DNA of 64,000 bases from Flavicella sp965243265. Lineage in GTDB: Bacteria; Bacteroidota; Bacteroidia; Flavobacteriales; Flavobacteriaceae. Positions 33,288 to 42,157 of this stretch are shown piece by piece; position 1 is the stretch's first letter, and each line of letters begins with the position of its first letter. The notes below the pieces were generated by a model. It was not told the DNA's origin. It searched no databases and worked only from the letters and a program-made list of their open reading frames with translations. The stretch spans positions 186,001 to 250,000 of the forward strand of contig CBDEUL010000005.1 in NCBI GenBank assembly GCA_965243265.1, in the 5' to 3' direction. The position numbers and the translations under genes were made by a program.

Positions 33288-35777
33288 ATGACAGAAAACC
33301 ATAAGAAATACATAGAATTCGCTTTTATCAGCCTTACAGTCTGCCTATTTTTTATCTGTAAAACTCTATTCCACTGGAGTTCTGCAACCATATTAACAGC
33401 CCTAAATATTTTATTAGGTACTTGGGTTTTGTTTCGTTTTTTTTGTTTTAAATCTTTTCAAAAAACAAATATCTTAGAGGTTGGCATTTTAATTTTTATA
33501 CTTTTTCTAAGCGCTCATTATTTTTTATTTGCTAAATCCTCTATATACTATTTAAAGCTATGGACCTATATAGATTACGTACTCATATACTTCTTATTTA
33601 AAGAACTCTTATCTCAAAAAAAACAAGTCTATATTGAATATATTTTGGCTAACATTGTATTTGTTGCTTTTTTAGAGGCTTGTTTTGCAATACTCCAGTA
33701 TACCGGAGCTTTAGAAGTTGAAAAAAGTTACTTTCTTTTATTAGGCTCTTTTAGTAGCCCTAACTTTTTAGCAGCGTATCTCAGTTTTGGTTTTTCTATT
33801 GTCATATGGTCTCTACTTATAAAAAAAAACATATCCAAAACAGCAAAAACACTCAGTATTTTTTTGTTAATTCTGTTTGGAAGTGTGATTCTCATATCTA
33901 AATCAAGAGCTACTTGGTTGGCTTTGGTAGGTGGCTTAAGTACCTTATTAATCACTTCTAAAAAATATTATAGCCTTATTAAACAGAGCTCTCTTCTAAA
34001 AAAAACACTAAGTACTAGCTTTTTGATAGTCGCTATAGTTCCTTGCTCTTATTTCTTATACAACTTAAAGCCTGCTTCTGTAAATGGAAGAATATTGGTT
34101 GCTAAAATTACTTCACAAGAAATCTTAAAAAAGCCTATTACAGGCCACGGAATTCTTTCTTTTGCTGGTGGTTACAACGAAGCCAAAGCTTCTTATTTTA
34201 GTAAAACGGAACGCCCTTGGGAAGAAGTACAAAATGCAACCTATGTTTTTACCGCTTTTAATGATTACTTATTACTACTTTATGAAGTAGGAATCCCCAT
34301 AACCTTATTCGGTTGTACGTTACTACTACTAACGCTACTAAAAACATCTATAAACGTATTTAGTCGAATTGGACTTGCTCTTTTCATAAACATCTTGATT
34401 TTAAGCTTATTTACAAGTCCACTTGGAGTGGTTCCTTTAACGACTATAAGTTTTTTCAGTTTTACAATACTACTGACTTCCATAAAAACCAAAAAAACAG
34501 CTATACCTCCTAAAACCAAACTTATTATGCGTAGCCTAATTATCTGTATTGCCATCATCGGTATTAGTATAAACACTACACGGTTATATAGTTCCAATAA
34601 ATTGCGTACCTACTATAAAACATCACAAGACAGTATTGATTTAGATAAGGCTCTATTATTTTCAAAATTGAATAACAACAATTTATTTTCAAATTACCAT
34701 TTCGGCTTAAAACTTTACCAATACGGGTACAAAAAAGAGAGCTTTACTTATATGGAAAATGCATTTGCATACTCTGTTGCTCCTAAAATAGGTAAAAGAC
34801 TTGGCTTCTTTTACACAAAAGAAGGGAATTACAAACGTGCAGAGGAACTCTTTAAAATGAATATTGCCACTGAACCTTATCGTTACGAGCCTCGTATAGA
34901 TTTGTTAAACTTATACGTAAAAACAAACGATTATAAAAAGGCCTTAGCGATAGCTGAAGAAATTCTCAACCTAAATGTAAAAATACCTTCTGATAAGATA
35001 ACTGCTTTTAAAAACAGAGCTAAAACTTATACCAACCACTACACAAAAAAATTAAAACAGTTAGAAGGCTTAGAAGGTACGTTGTCTTCTGCAAAAGTAA
35101 TCACCAGTGATGTCTTACATAAAAAACTAAGCTACAAAGTATACCTACCTCCTATTGAAAAAATCACCAAAAAATTACCGGTTATCTACATCAATGATGG
35201 CCATAAATACATAGACTTAGGAAACTTGCCAAAACTTTTAGACAGTCTTATTGTTAACAACACGATAAAACCTGTTGCTGCTATTTTTTTAACACCTAAA
35301 GACGGCTATCAAAAGGGAAAAAATGTGCGTCAAGAACTATTTTTATGTAACCCTAATTTCATCAGTTTCTTTACAAAAGAATTTATTCCTACTATAGAGG
35401 CAAGATACCCTATAAGTTCTGATAGAAAAGACAGAACAATTCTTGGTTTGTCTTTTGGTGGGCTGGCAGCTGCCTATATTGGAAATGAAGCAACCTCTTA
35501 TTTTAAAAATGTTGCCATGCAATCACCTGCATTTCATCCCTGTAAAGATATTTATAGAAACTTTGCCAAAAACAAAAAAAAGGACTTGAAAATATACCTA
35601 AGCTACGGAACAGGAAAAGACACCGAAGGACAAGATATACCCATGATTAAAATTCTACAAAGAAAAAACTATGAGTTAAAAGTAGAACGTGTAGAAAATG
35701 GAAATCACAATTGGAAATTGTGGAAACCACAGCTTAAAAATATGTTGCTGTATTTTTTTACATCAAATAATCCATAA
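33288..35777 (+). CDS. O-antigen ligase-like / TPR / esterase fusion protein, 829 aa
   Basis: Residues 1-430 form about ten to twelve membrane helices with the Wzy/WaaL-type block SKSRATWLALVGG (about 204-216). Residues about 450-575 are TPR-like (FYTKEGNYKRAEELFKMN, YVKTNDYKKALAIAEEIL). Residues about 600-829 are an esterase-D/enterochelin-esterase-type hydrolase: YINDGHKY, nucleophile GLSFGG (Ser near 724), and a late NGNHNW with the catalytic His near 806. The join is in one frame with no sign of a lost stop. It may polymerise or ligate surface glycans and deacylate them; topology puts the hydrolase at one membrane face. Divergent from the transglutaminase-like gene. Confidence 0.88.
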   Translation: MTENHKKYIEFAFISLTVCLFFICKTLFHWSSATILTALNILLGTWVLFRFFCFKSFQKTNILEVGILIFILFLSAHYFLFAKSSIYYLKLWTYIDYVLIYFLFKELLSQKKQVYIEYILANIVFVAFLEACFAILQYTGALEVEKSYFLLLGSFSSPNFLAAYLSFGFSIVIWSLLIKKNISKTAKTLSIFLLILFGSVILISKSRATWLALVGGLSTLLITSKKYYSLIKQSSLLKKTLSTSFLIVAIVPCSYFLYNLKPASVNGRILVAKITSQEILKKPITGHGILSFAGGYNEAKASYFSKTERPWEEVQNATYVFTAFNDYLLLLYEVGIPITLFGCTLLLLTLLKTSINVFSRIGLALFINILILSLFTSPLGVVPLTTISFFSFTILLTSIKTKKTAIPPKTKLIMRSLIICIAIIGISINTTRLYSSNKLRTYYKTSQDSIDLDKALLFSKLNNNNLFSNYHFGLKLYQYGYKKESFTYMENAFAYSVAPKIGKRLGFFYTKEGNYKRAEELFKMNIATEPYRYEPRIDLLNLYVKTNDYKKALAIAEEILNLNVKIPSDKITAFKNRAKTYTNHYTKKLKQLEGLEGTLSSAKVITSDVLHKKLSYKVYLPPIEKITKKLPVIYINDGHKYIDLGNLPKLLDSLIVNNTIKPVAAIFLTPKDGYQKGKNVRQELFLCNPNFISFFTKEFIPTIEARYPISSDRKDRTILGLSFGGLAAAYIGNEATSYFKNVAMQSPAFHPCKDIYRNFAKNKKKDLKIYLSYGTGKDTEGQDIPMIKILQRKNYELKVERVENGNHNWKLWKPQLKNMLLYFFTSNNP

Positions 35778-35814
35778 CTTTAAAAGTAATCTAAATCAAA
35801 TGTTCTTAAAATAA

Positions 35815-36000
35815 GTTCTCGATATTAAATTCTTTTAGCTTTTCACTCGAACCGACATGTTTTTCCTGACTTCGACAAACTCAGCCATCACAATAAAAAC
35901 ACCCAAAATGGTCTCGATACACCCTTCTAGCTTCGACAGGCTCAGCTATCTGAAATACTCGACCTGACAACTAAATATCTCTTTGAATAATTCCGAAGAG
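35815..36000. repeat. Palindromic repeat cluster between 35.8 and 36.0 kb
   Basis: GTTCTCGATATTAAATTC...CACTCGAACCGACATG at 35815, a REP-like CTTCGACAAACTCAGCC near 35872, then TCTCGATACACCCTTC, CTTCGACAGGCTCAGCTATC and ACTCGACCTGACA to about 35970. It lies between the convergent ends of the fusion gene and the Rrf2 gene. No gene is present. Confidence 0.8.
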
Positions 36001-36012
36001 CTATTTTCCAAA

Positions 36013-36471
36013 CTATTCTGACTTTAAAATATCAAACTCTTTTAAAGTAATTACTTTTCCTGAAGTTTGAATTTCATCAGTAAATTCTAAAATTGTTTTG
36101 TCTCTAAAATTTTCTAAAATTTTCTTTTTAAAAGGGGAAGCTATAAAATGAACAGGACAAGGGTTTTTATCTTCACATTTTGCCAAGCCTAAAAAACATT
36201 GATCAAATTTATCTAAGCCATCAATATTTTCAACAATATCCCAAATAGAGTTTTCTTTATTTTCTTTACTTAGGTAAAATCCACCATTAGGACCTTTTGT
36301 AGAGGATACCAATTTACTCTTCGTCAATTGCTGTAATAGTTTCGCCAAAAAAGGTTGAGGAGTTTCTAACTCGTCTGCAATAATTTTTACTCCTATTTTT
36401 TTAGAGTCATCAGTATGAATACCTAAATATAAAATAGATCGAATTGCGTATTTACAAGCATTAGAAAGCAT
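36013..36471 (-). CDS. Rrf2-family transcriptional regulator, 152 aa
   Basis: An N-terminal winged helix-turn-helix (ACKYAIRSILYLGIH, LETPQPFLAKLLQQL) and a cysteine set C-x6-C-x5-C (QCFLGLAKCEDKNPCPVH) that fits an Fe-S cluster as in NsrR/IscR. Such regulators sense nitric oxide or cluster status and repress repair genes when the cluster is intact. The ric/scdA gene nearby is a plausible target. It is divergent from the Crp/Fnr gene with 126 bases between. NsrR-like or IscR-like function cannot be separated by sequence alone. Confidence 0.92.
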   Translation of the reverse strand: MLSNACKYAIRSILYLGIHTDDSKKIGVKIIADELETPQPFLAKLLQQLTKSKLVSSTKGPNGGFYLSKENKENSIWDIVENIDGLDKFDQCFLGLAKCEDKNPCPVHFIASPFKKKILENFRDKTILEFTDEIQTSGKVITLKEFDILKSE

Positions 36472-36569
36472 AGTCTGAAGTGGTTTAGCTCACAAATATA
36501 ACAAAAAAAGGTATTTTTATCTTCATTTTATCTTTAAAGAAAAACAAGAGTCTTAAAAATTGAATTTTC

Positions 36570-36577
36570 TATCTTTA
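36570..36577 (+). promoter_or_regulatory. -7 box upstream of the Crp/Fnr gene
   Basis: TATCTTTA, one base off TAnnTTTG, lies 21-28 bases before the ATG, with a TTG 11 bases upstream in AAATTGAATT. Confidence 0.4.
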
Positions 36578-36597
36578 CATCATTAAGGAAAAACCCT

Positions 36598-37230
36598 ATG
36601 CTTAAAGAACTTAAAACAAATTACGGTTACTTATTTGAAGATGCTTTGCTTGAAGAGATCAACGAAGTTGGAATGGTTAAAGACCTCAATGCTGGTGAAA
36701 CTGTTATTGAAATCGGAAATTATATAAAGTTTATGCCTTTATTAATTCACGGTGCTATTAAAATCCTTAGAAAGGATACTAATGGTGATGAACTGATTCT
36801 ATATTTTTTAGAGCATGGTGATACTTGTGCTATGACACTTACTTGTTGCCTTGGTGATAGTAAAAGTGAAATTAGAGCGGTTGCTGAAACCAACACTCGT
36901 TTAGTTATGATTCCGGTTCAAAAAATGGGTGAGTGGATTGGAAAATACAAAACATGGCAAAACTTTATTCTACTAAGTTATCAATCTAGAATGAAAGAAA
37001 TGTTAGAGGCTATAGATTCTCTCGCTTTCTTAAAAATGGACGAACGTTTGTTAAAGTACCTTAAAGACAAAGCAATGGTAAATAATGGTGCCATTATAAA
37101 AACAACGCACCAAGATATTGCTTATGATTTACATACTTCCAGAGTTGTAATTTCTAGACTTTTAAAAAAGTTAGAAAATGAACATAAAATAAAACTACAC
37201 AGAAACTCTATTGATGTTATTGATTTGTAA
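36598..37230 (+). CDS. Crp/Fnr-family transcriptional regulator, 210 aa
   Basis: An N-terminal cyclic-nucleotide-type beta-roll (GNYIKFMPLLIHGAIKILRK, DGDELILYFLEHGDTCAMT in part) and a C-terminal Crp-type winged helix (THQDIAYDLHTSRVVISRLL). Cysteines are clustered only as TCAMTLTCCLG; the N-terminal four-cysteine set of E. coli FNR is missing, so oxygen sensing by the same cluster is not evident. Half-sites of FNR type upstream of napD and ric make it a likely controller of those genes. It is followed by a bidirectional terminator shared with the NapH-like gene. Confidence 0.93.
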   Translation: MLKELKTNYGYLFEDALLEEINEVGMVKDLNAGETVIEIGNYIKFMPLLIHGAIKILRKDTNGDELILYFLEHGDTCAMTLTCCLGDSKSEIRAVAETNTRLVMIPVQKMGEWIGKYKTWQNFILLSYQSRMKEMLEAIDSLAFLKMDERLLKYLKDKAMVNNGAIIKTTHQDIAYDLHTSRVVISRLLKKLENEHKIKLHRNSIDVIDL

Positions 37231-37231
37231 T

Positions 37232-37265
37232 AAAAACAAACGCTATAAAACTAGCGTTTGTTTTT
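37232..37265. terminator. Bidirectional terminator after the Crp/Fnr gene
   Basis: A 13-bp stem (AAAAACAAACGCT with its complement) around an 8-base loop, ending in a T-run on both sides. Its right arm covers the stop codon of the NapH-like gene. Confidence 0.85.
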
Positions 37266-38306
37266 TGACACAACAGCATAAGCTGGTCTGGTAACCCAAC
37301 TTATTTTGGTTTGCTTTCTTACAACAATCCACCAGAAAAAGAAAATTGTGGTCATAACAACAGTTATTGTTAACATCCATTCTGGTATTATAGCAGTTAA
37401 ATCAATTAACATTCCATCCCCTGGGAAAACCCCAAATCCCACTAGGGCAGGTAATCTAAACCAATAATAACAAGAAACTGCTGCTGCAGAAAACAAGGCA
37501 ATCAATGTTCTCTTTTTTATAATTTTTTCCAATACTAAAAACAGAATACTAGATACAATAAAACCAACTAAGGGCATTGTATATACTGAAATAAACTGCT
37601 CTAAACTTATTGCTTCTGTATAATCTGGCACTTGAAACCATCCCCATACAAATCCAGGAAAGGCTCCTACCATAAGAAAACCTGATGCTTTATGAAAAAA
37701 TGTCTTTTTTGATGACATAGGACTTATTCTTGAGGTTGAATCTGGACAGGGTGTTACACAACGATGGCAACTACTACAGTGTGCATTGGGCAAAGACAGC
37801 CTATTGTTTAACCCATATAGTTTTTCTACGGGATGTACAGGGCATAAGCCTGAACACCAACCGCTTTTCCATTCAAAGAATACACCCATAATAATAAAAA
37901 CAGCCACCAAGACTGCTATCAATATAGCCGTAGCTGGTCCATTAGTATCAAAAATAGCATGCCTTAACGGAACGACTAAAAACAAAGCTAACACGGCTAT
38001 AAAATTTAACTTACCTATTTGTGCTGTTGATAATTTTTTCTTTTTAGCCAAACCTATATGTCTAAAGAAAAGAGCATTAGATGCCATAGGACACACATTC
38101 CTCCAAACACCGACTCCCACTACTAAAAGTACTGGTGCAACAGGTATTAAAATATTCCAAAAAAGATGGATACCTACTGTGGGGAAAAAAATTAAATTGA
38201 ATACTATAGCCAACCCCACAAGCCAAACCAGAATTTGTACTACTCTCCAAATTACAATTGATTTTTTTGATAATTGTTTCCCTTTGTGTTCATTTACAGT
38301 ATCCAT
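37251..38306 (-). CDS. NapH/NosR-like polyferredoxin membrane protein, 351 aa
   Basis: Eight or so membrane helices with cysteine motifs on loops: WRNVCPMASNALF, GWCSGLCPVHPVEK and CSSCHRCVTPCP. The last fits an incomplete or single [4Fe-4S] motif (C-x2-C-x2-C-x3-C read as CSSCHRCVTPC). The general layout is that of NapH, NosR and CcoG proteins, which move electrons from quinol or are needed for maturation of copper and haem enzymes. It stands next to the ric gene and the two regulators rather than in the nap operon, so a role in nitrosative stress or respiration is likely but the partner is not known. Confidence 0.8.
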   Translation of the reverse strand: MDTVNEHKGKQLSKKSIVIWRVVQILVWLVGLAIVFNLIFFPTVGIHLFWNILIPVAPVLLVVGVGVWRNVCPMASNALFFRHIGLAKKKKLSTAQIGKLNFIAVLALFLVVPLRHAIFDTNGPATAILIAVLVAVFIIMGVFFEWKSGWCSGLCPVHPVEKLYGLNNRLSLPNAHCSSCHRCVTPCPDSTSRISPMSSKKTFFHKASGFLMVGAFPGFVWGWFQVPDYTEAISLEQFISVYTMPLVGFIVSSILFLVLEKIIKKRTLIALFSAAAVSCYYWFRLPALVGFGVFPGDGMLIDLTAIIPEWMLTITVVMTTIFFFWWIVVRKQTKISWVTRPAYAVVSKNKR

Positions 38307-38337
38307 ATGTTGTCTTGTTTGGTTTTACATTTATATT

Positions 38338-39057
38338 TTAAACAAATTGCGCTTCCAACTTTTTTGCTCTTGGGTGTACAATATTATTTTCTAAATGAAT
38401 GTGTTGATGTAAATTTTCTTCAAATTCTCTTAGTTTTGCATACAATGCCCTAAACGTATTACAGGCATTTTCTGGAGGGGTATAATTATTTGACAAAACC
38501 GCTATTTTCTTAAAAAGTGTGCCTGTATTCTCATGTTCAATTTCCATAGCTTCAATTGGATTTGAAACAGTTTTAAATATAGGTGCTTCAATTTGCTTTC
38601 CTTCTTTTTTAGCTTGCTCTAGCTTTTTTATATAGGGAAACAATACTTTTTCTTCCTTTTCCATATGAAATGTCAATTCTCTAGCAACTTCTAAAAAAGT
38701 ATTTTGTATTTCTAACAGCTCTTTGTAATGATGTCCGTGAACCTTGGCTACTTTAGTTACATATTCATAAATAAGAACAATGCTTTCTGTTACATAGGCA
38801 TGATGCTCTTGAACAATATAGTCCACAAGAAAAGACAACTCCCATTGTGTATAATCATTAGAGTGCGTTTCTATTGCATCTACCTGTAAAAGCTCTTTTC
38901 TTAAAGCCTCATAATCTAATGCTTTCTTTGTGCACACTTTTTCTAAAGAAACCCCACCTCCACAACAAAAATCAATTCCATGTTTTTTAAAAACGTCTGC
39001 TGTTTTAATATTTCTTGTTACAATTTCTGCTACTGTGTTTTCTCTTTGAATTTTCAT
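38338..39057 (-). CDS. ric: Iron-sulfur cluster repair protein Ric/ScdA/YtfE, 239 aa
   Basis: An N-terminal ScdA_N (DUF542) domain with the FCCGGG motif (residues 30-35) and a C-terminal hemerythrin-like domain with conserved histidines in VQEHHAYV, HGHHYKE, FHMEKEEKVLFP, IEHENTG and HQHIHLENNIVHP. It binds a di-iron centre, is made under nitrosative and oxidative stress and repairs damaged Fe-S clusters in the cytoplasm. The full length and motifs are present. An FNR-like palindrome is 73 bases upstream. It precedes the NapH-like gene by 31 bases, probably as one transcript. Confidence 0.95.
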   Translation of the reverse strand: MKIQRENTVAEIVTRNIKTADVFKKHGIDFCCGGGVSLEKVCTKKALDYEALRKELLQVDAIETHSNDYTQWELSFLVDYIVQEHHAYVTESIVLIYEYVTKVAKVHGHHYKELLEIQNTFLEVARELTFHMEKEEKVLFPYIKKLEQAKKEGKQIEAPIFKTVSNPIEAMEIEHENTGTLFKKIAVLSNNYTPPENACNTFRALYAKLREFEENLHQHIHLENNIVHPRAKKLEAQFV

Positions 39058-39129
39058 TGATTCAGCTATTAAAAGACTAAAAAGTATTTTATAGAAAACG
39101 AAAATACATCATAAACATAGTTGTTTAGA

Positions 39130-39141
39130 TGATAATTATCA
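39130..39141. promoter_or_regulatory. FNR-like palindrome upstream of ric
   Basis: TGATAATTATCA is a perfect 12-bp palindrome that fits TGAT-N4-ATCA. It lies about 73-84 bases before the ric start, similar in place to the napD site. It also resembles part of a Fur box, so the regulator is not certain. Confidence 0.5.
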
Positions 39142-39165
39142 CATAACCTTAATTTTACAAAAAAA

Positions 39166-39194
39166 AACAGAACCCCTTTTTAAGGAATTCTGTT
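39166..39194 (-). terminator. Terminator after ssb
   Basis: AACAGAA pairs with TTCTGTT, with CCTT/AAGG inside, and a run of A/T on both sides. It lies 30 bases from the ssb stop codon. Confidence 0.6.
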
Positions 39195-39223
39195 CTAATT
39201 TTTTTAAAAATTTGTTGTAAAAA

Positions 39224-39556
39224 TTAATTTGAAAACAATAAAACTTCATTCACAACAACTTCTGTAACATACCTTTTATTACCATCTTTATCTACATAAT
39301 TACGGCTTGTCAATTTACCTTCTATTCCTATCTCATCACCTTTTTTAACAAAACGCTCTACAATCTCTGCAGTCTTATTCCAAGCTATTAAATTGTGCCA
39401 TTGGGTTTCTTCAACTTTCTCTCCTTTTGAGTTTTTATAAACCTCATTTGTTGCCATTGAAAACTTGATTAATTTTTTTCCTGAATCTAAATCAACTACT
39501 TCTGGGTTGTCTCCTAAACGTCCGATTAACTGTACTTTGTTTCTTAAATTTTGCAT
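39224..39556 (-). CDS. ssb: Single-stranded DNA-binding protein, short form, 110 aa
   Basis: An OB-fold SSB: NKVQLIGRLGDNPEV, EETQWHNLIAWNKTAEI and VKKGDEIGIEGKLTSRNY. The protein stops right after the OB-fold (NEVLLFSN) and lacks the glycine-rich linker and acidic DDDIPF-like tip that recruits partners in the main bacterial SSB. A second, long SSB probably exists elsewhere in the genome. It binds single-stranded DNA in the cytoplasm. It is a single gene with a hairpin behind it. Confidence 0.93.
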   Translation of the reverse strand: MQNLRNKVQLIGRLGDNPEVVDLDSGKKLIKFSMATNEVYKNSKGEKVEETQWHNLIAWNKTAEIVERFVKKGDEIGIEGKLTSRNYVDKDGNKRYVTEVVVNEVLLFSN

Positions 39557-39733
39557 AACATATATATTTTAAATTATCTAATAGTGAGTTCTCCTTTTAC
39601 CTAAACTCAACACTGCAAAGAAACAACTGACTATAAAAAACAATCGACTGCTAAATACTTACTTTCGTATGTAAGCAATTGTAGTCGTTTACAAACGGAT
39701 ATTTATCGTATCTTTCTATATAAATAAAAACTT

Positions 39734-40081
39734 ATGAAAAAAGAATGTTTAGAATGTGGTGAAGAGTTCTCTGGTAGATCTGACAAAAAATTTTGTTCTG
39801 ATTATTGTAGGAATACGTTTAATAATAAAGTGGATACAGATACCAAAAACCTAATTAGAAATACTAATAATAGGCTTAAAAAAAATTATAAAATACTGAT
39901 AGAATTAAACCCTTCTGGGAAAACAAAAATCCCAAAACAGAAATTAACTGATTTGGGATTTAATTTTAATTTATTTACTTCCTTATATACTACAAAAACA
40001 GGAAATACTTATTTTTATGTATACAATCAAGGTTATTTACCTTTAGAGGGTGGTTTTTTCTTATTGATTAAGAAAGATTGA
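39734..40081 (+). CDS. Zinc-ribbon-containing hypothetical protein, 115 aa
   Basis: The N-terminus carries CLECGEEFSGRSDKKFCSDY with C5, C8, C21 and C25-like positions (CLEC and CSDYC), a treble-clef or zinc-ribbon site. The rest is basic with no motif I recognise (KQKLTDLGFNFNLFTSLYTT). The arrangement is common in Bacteroidetes and often annotated only as hypothetical. A TATCTTTC -7-like box is about 18 bases upstream of the ATG. It is convergent with the CBS gene, with 10 bases between. Confidence 0.8.
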   Translation: MKKECLECGEEFSGRSDKKFCSDYCRNTFNNKVDTDTKNLIRNTNNRLKKNYKILIELNPSGKTKIPKQKLTDLGFNFNLFTSLYTTKTGNTYFYVYNQGYLPLEGGFFLLIKKD

Positions 40082-40091
40082 CAAAACAATT

Positions 40092-40544
40092 TTAGTCATT
40101 TATTGTCAATGCTGCTTTTAAAACATCTCTACGACTTATTTGACCTACCAATTCTCCATTTAAAAGCACAGGGAAACGTTTTCTATTTGTTGAGTAAAAC
40201 AAACTAGCTACGTCAAAAATAGTCATATCAGGTGTAATTGTATCTACATCTGTTACCATAAACTTATCTACACGAAAATCATTCATCGGTAAATTATAGT
40301 ACCTACTTTCAGAGACCTGTTTCATACAATCTCCTTCTGAAATGATTCCTAACAATTCTTTATTCTCACCGACGACGGGACCTCCTGAAATCTTATTTTT
40401 AATTAAAATCTCCATGACCTCTAAAACAGATTGTTCTGGTTTAAAAGTAATCAATGCTGTAGTCATGTACTTTGATACTAAGATATCTTTCGTATTTGGC
40501 TTCCCTTCTTTTTGAGCAGGAGCCTTAAAATTTTTTATAGCCAT
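40092..40544 (-). CDS. CBS-domain protein, 150 aa
   Basis: Two CBS modules: VSKYMTTALITFKPEQSVLE with IKNKISGGPVVGENKELLGI, and DKFMVTDVDTITPDMTIFDV with FPVLLNGELVGQISRRDVL. CBS pairs bind adenosine nucleotides and regulate partner proteins; here there is no attached enzyme or channel. Cytoplasmic. It stands between the zinc-ribbon gene and pyruvate kinase, in the same direction as pyk but after its terminator, so it is probably expressed separately. Confidence 0.92.
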   Translation of the reverse strand: MAIKNFKAPAQKEGKPNTKDILVSKYMTTALITFKPEQSVLEVMEILIKNKISGGPVVGENKELLGIISEGDCMKQVSESRYYNLPMNDFRVDKFMVTDVDTITPDMTIFDVASLFYSTNRKRFPVLLNGELVGQISRRDVLKAALTIND

Positions 40545-40610
40545 TATATATTTTTTATGAGAATCCTAAATATACATCTTTTTTACAGATATTTTCCTAA
40601 ATTTTTCACA

Positions 40611-40649
40611 ATAAAAAAACCCATAAATTAAATTCATGGGCTTTTTTAT
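40611..40649 (-). terminator. Terminator after pyk
   Basis: AAAAAAACCCAT pairs with ATGGGCTTTTTT with one mismatch around an AAATTAAATTC loop. It lies 20 bases after the pyk stop codon. Confidence 0.7.
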
Positions 40650-40668
40650 ATAAATATGCTAAAATAAA

Positions 40669-42154
40669 TTAGTCTACTGTAGTCACACGTAAAGTATTTA
40701 CCATTCCTCTTTCTTCTACTGGTGTAGAGTTTAAGTTAATGATTAAATCTCCTTTAGAAGCAACTCCTCTTTCAACAGCTACTTCATTCACCTCTTTAAT
40801 TGTTTGGTGTGTTGTAGCTTCTTCATTGTTGTAATATCTTGCTTTTACTCCCCAGTATAAATTCAACATAGATAATACTCTTTTATTTGGTGAGAAAGCC
40901 AAAATATGAGATGCTGGTCTCCATGCTGAAATTTGACATGCTGTGTATCCTGAAAATGTTAAAGTAGAAATTACTTTTGCATCTACATTACCAGCCATTA
41001 TTGCTGCTTGGTGACATACTGCATCAGATACGTAACGCTCTGAAGAAGATAATTTAGGTGCATTTCTAGGCACTTCAATTAACGGTGAATGTTCAACACC
41101 AATGATAATTTCACGCATTTTTTGAATAACGTCATTAGGGAAAGCTCCTACTGAAGTTTCTCCAGATAACATTACTGCATCAGCACCATCCATAATAGAG
41201 TTTGCTACATCATTTACCTCTGCTCTTGTTGGAACTTGGTTTTCAATCATTGTTTCCATCATTTGTGTAGCAATAATCACTGGAATCCTTAGCCTGCTTT
41301 TGCTCTTTCTTACTAATCATTTTTTGAATTAAAGGAACCTCTTGCCATAGGGATTTCTACTCCTAGATCTCCACGAGCAACCATCAATCCATCACAATAA
41401 GGGATTAATAGCATCAATATTTTCTAACAGCTTCTGGCTTTTCTATTTTAGCAATTACTCGGGAACTCTATATTCTGAATGTATCTGAGTTTTCTCTAAT
41501 TAAATCGCGTATATCATTCTCAAATCTTCCGTGGGTTACTTACAAATGATAATGCTATCCAGTCAACTTCTAATGCTCAATGCAAAAACAGCATCCTTTC
41601 ACATCCTTGTCTGTTAAGGCTGGTAAGGAAATATGCTGTATTTGGGAAGGTTCACTCCTTTTTTAGATTTTAAAGGTCCACCTCCAACAACCACTCTGGT
41701 TGTTAACAGTGTTACGTTTCCATTTGTTTCAATAACCTCAAATAATAACTTTCCGTCGTCAACTAAAATTTGCTCTCCTTTTTTTACGTCTTTAGGAAAA
41801 CGTTCTCATAGGTCATAAAAGCCTTCTCTTTTGTTCCAATAGGCACACTCTTCAGTAGTAAACGTAAATTCATCTCCAGGCTCATTTAGACACAACGCCC
41901 TCTTCCATAACACCAACTCTTAAGTTTTGGTCCTTGTAAATCGGCTAAACATAGCAACATGGAAACCAAGTTCTCTGCGTTGATTTCTCTAATCTAACTG
42001 TACAATCTCGTTCTTTACAATCTTCATAGTCTGCATGAGAAAAGTTTATTCTGAAAACATTCACACCTGAAATCATCAACTGCTTAAGAGTTTCTCTGTT
42101 GTTAATTGCTGGTCCTAAGGTTGCAACAATTTTCGTTTTTTTAGTATTTGGCAT
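40669..42154 (-). pseudogene. pyk: Pyruvate kinase gene broken by many indels
   Basis: The start MPNTKKTKIVATLGPAINN to about residue 51 (42154-42000) and the last 200 residues (41280-40669; METMIENQVPTRAEV, AVMLSGETSVG) are clean pyruvate kinase. Between 41281 and 42000 the same protein can be followed only by switching frames repeatedly: ADLQGPKL, LLTTRVVVGGGPLKS, VIAKIEKPEA, YCDGLMVARGDLGVEIP all occur in different frames. More than ten single-base changes, mostly insertions, are needed. Pyruvate kinase makes pyruvate and ATP from phosphoenolpyruvate and is usually single copy in this group, so sequence error is more likely than loss. It is the last gene of the acpP-fabF-rnc operon. Confidence 0.88.
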
Positions 42155-42157
42155 AAT

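Noticed and set aside
37786..38394. 202-codon plus-strand frame opposite the NapH-like gene
   Set aside because: Antisense shadow of a cysteine-motif membrane protein; no family features of its own.
39130..39141. Fur box before ric
   Set aside because: GATAATTATC resembles part of a Fur site, but the full 19-bp arrangement is absent and the spacing fits an FNR-type site better; kept only as an alternative.
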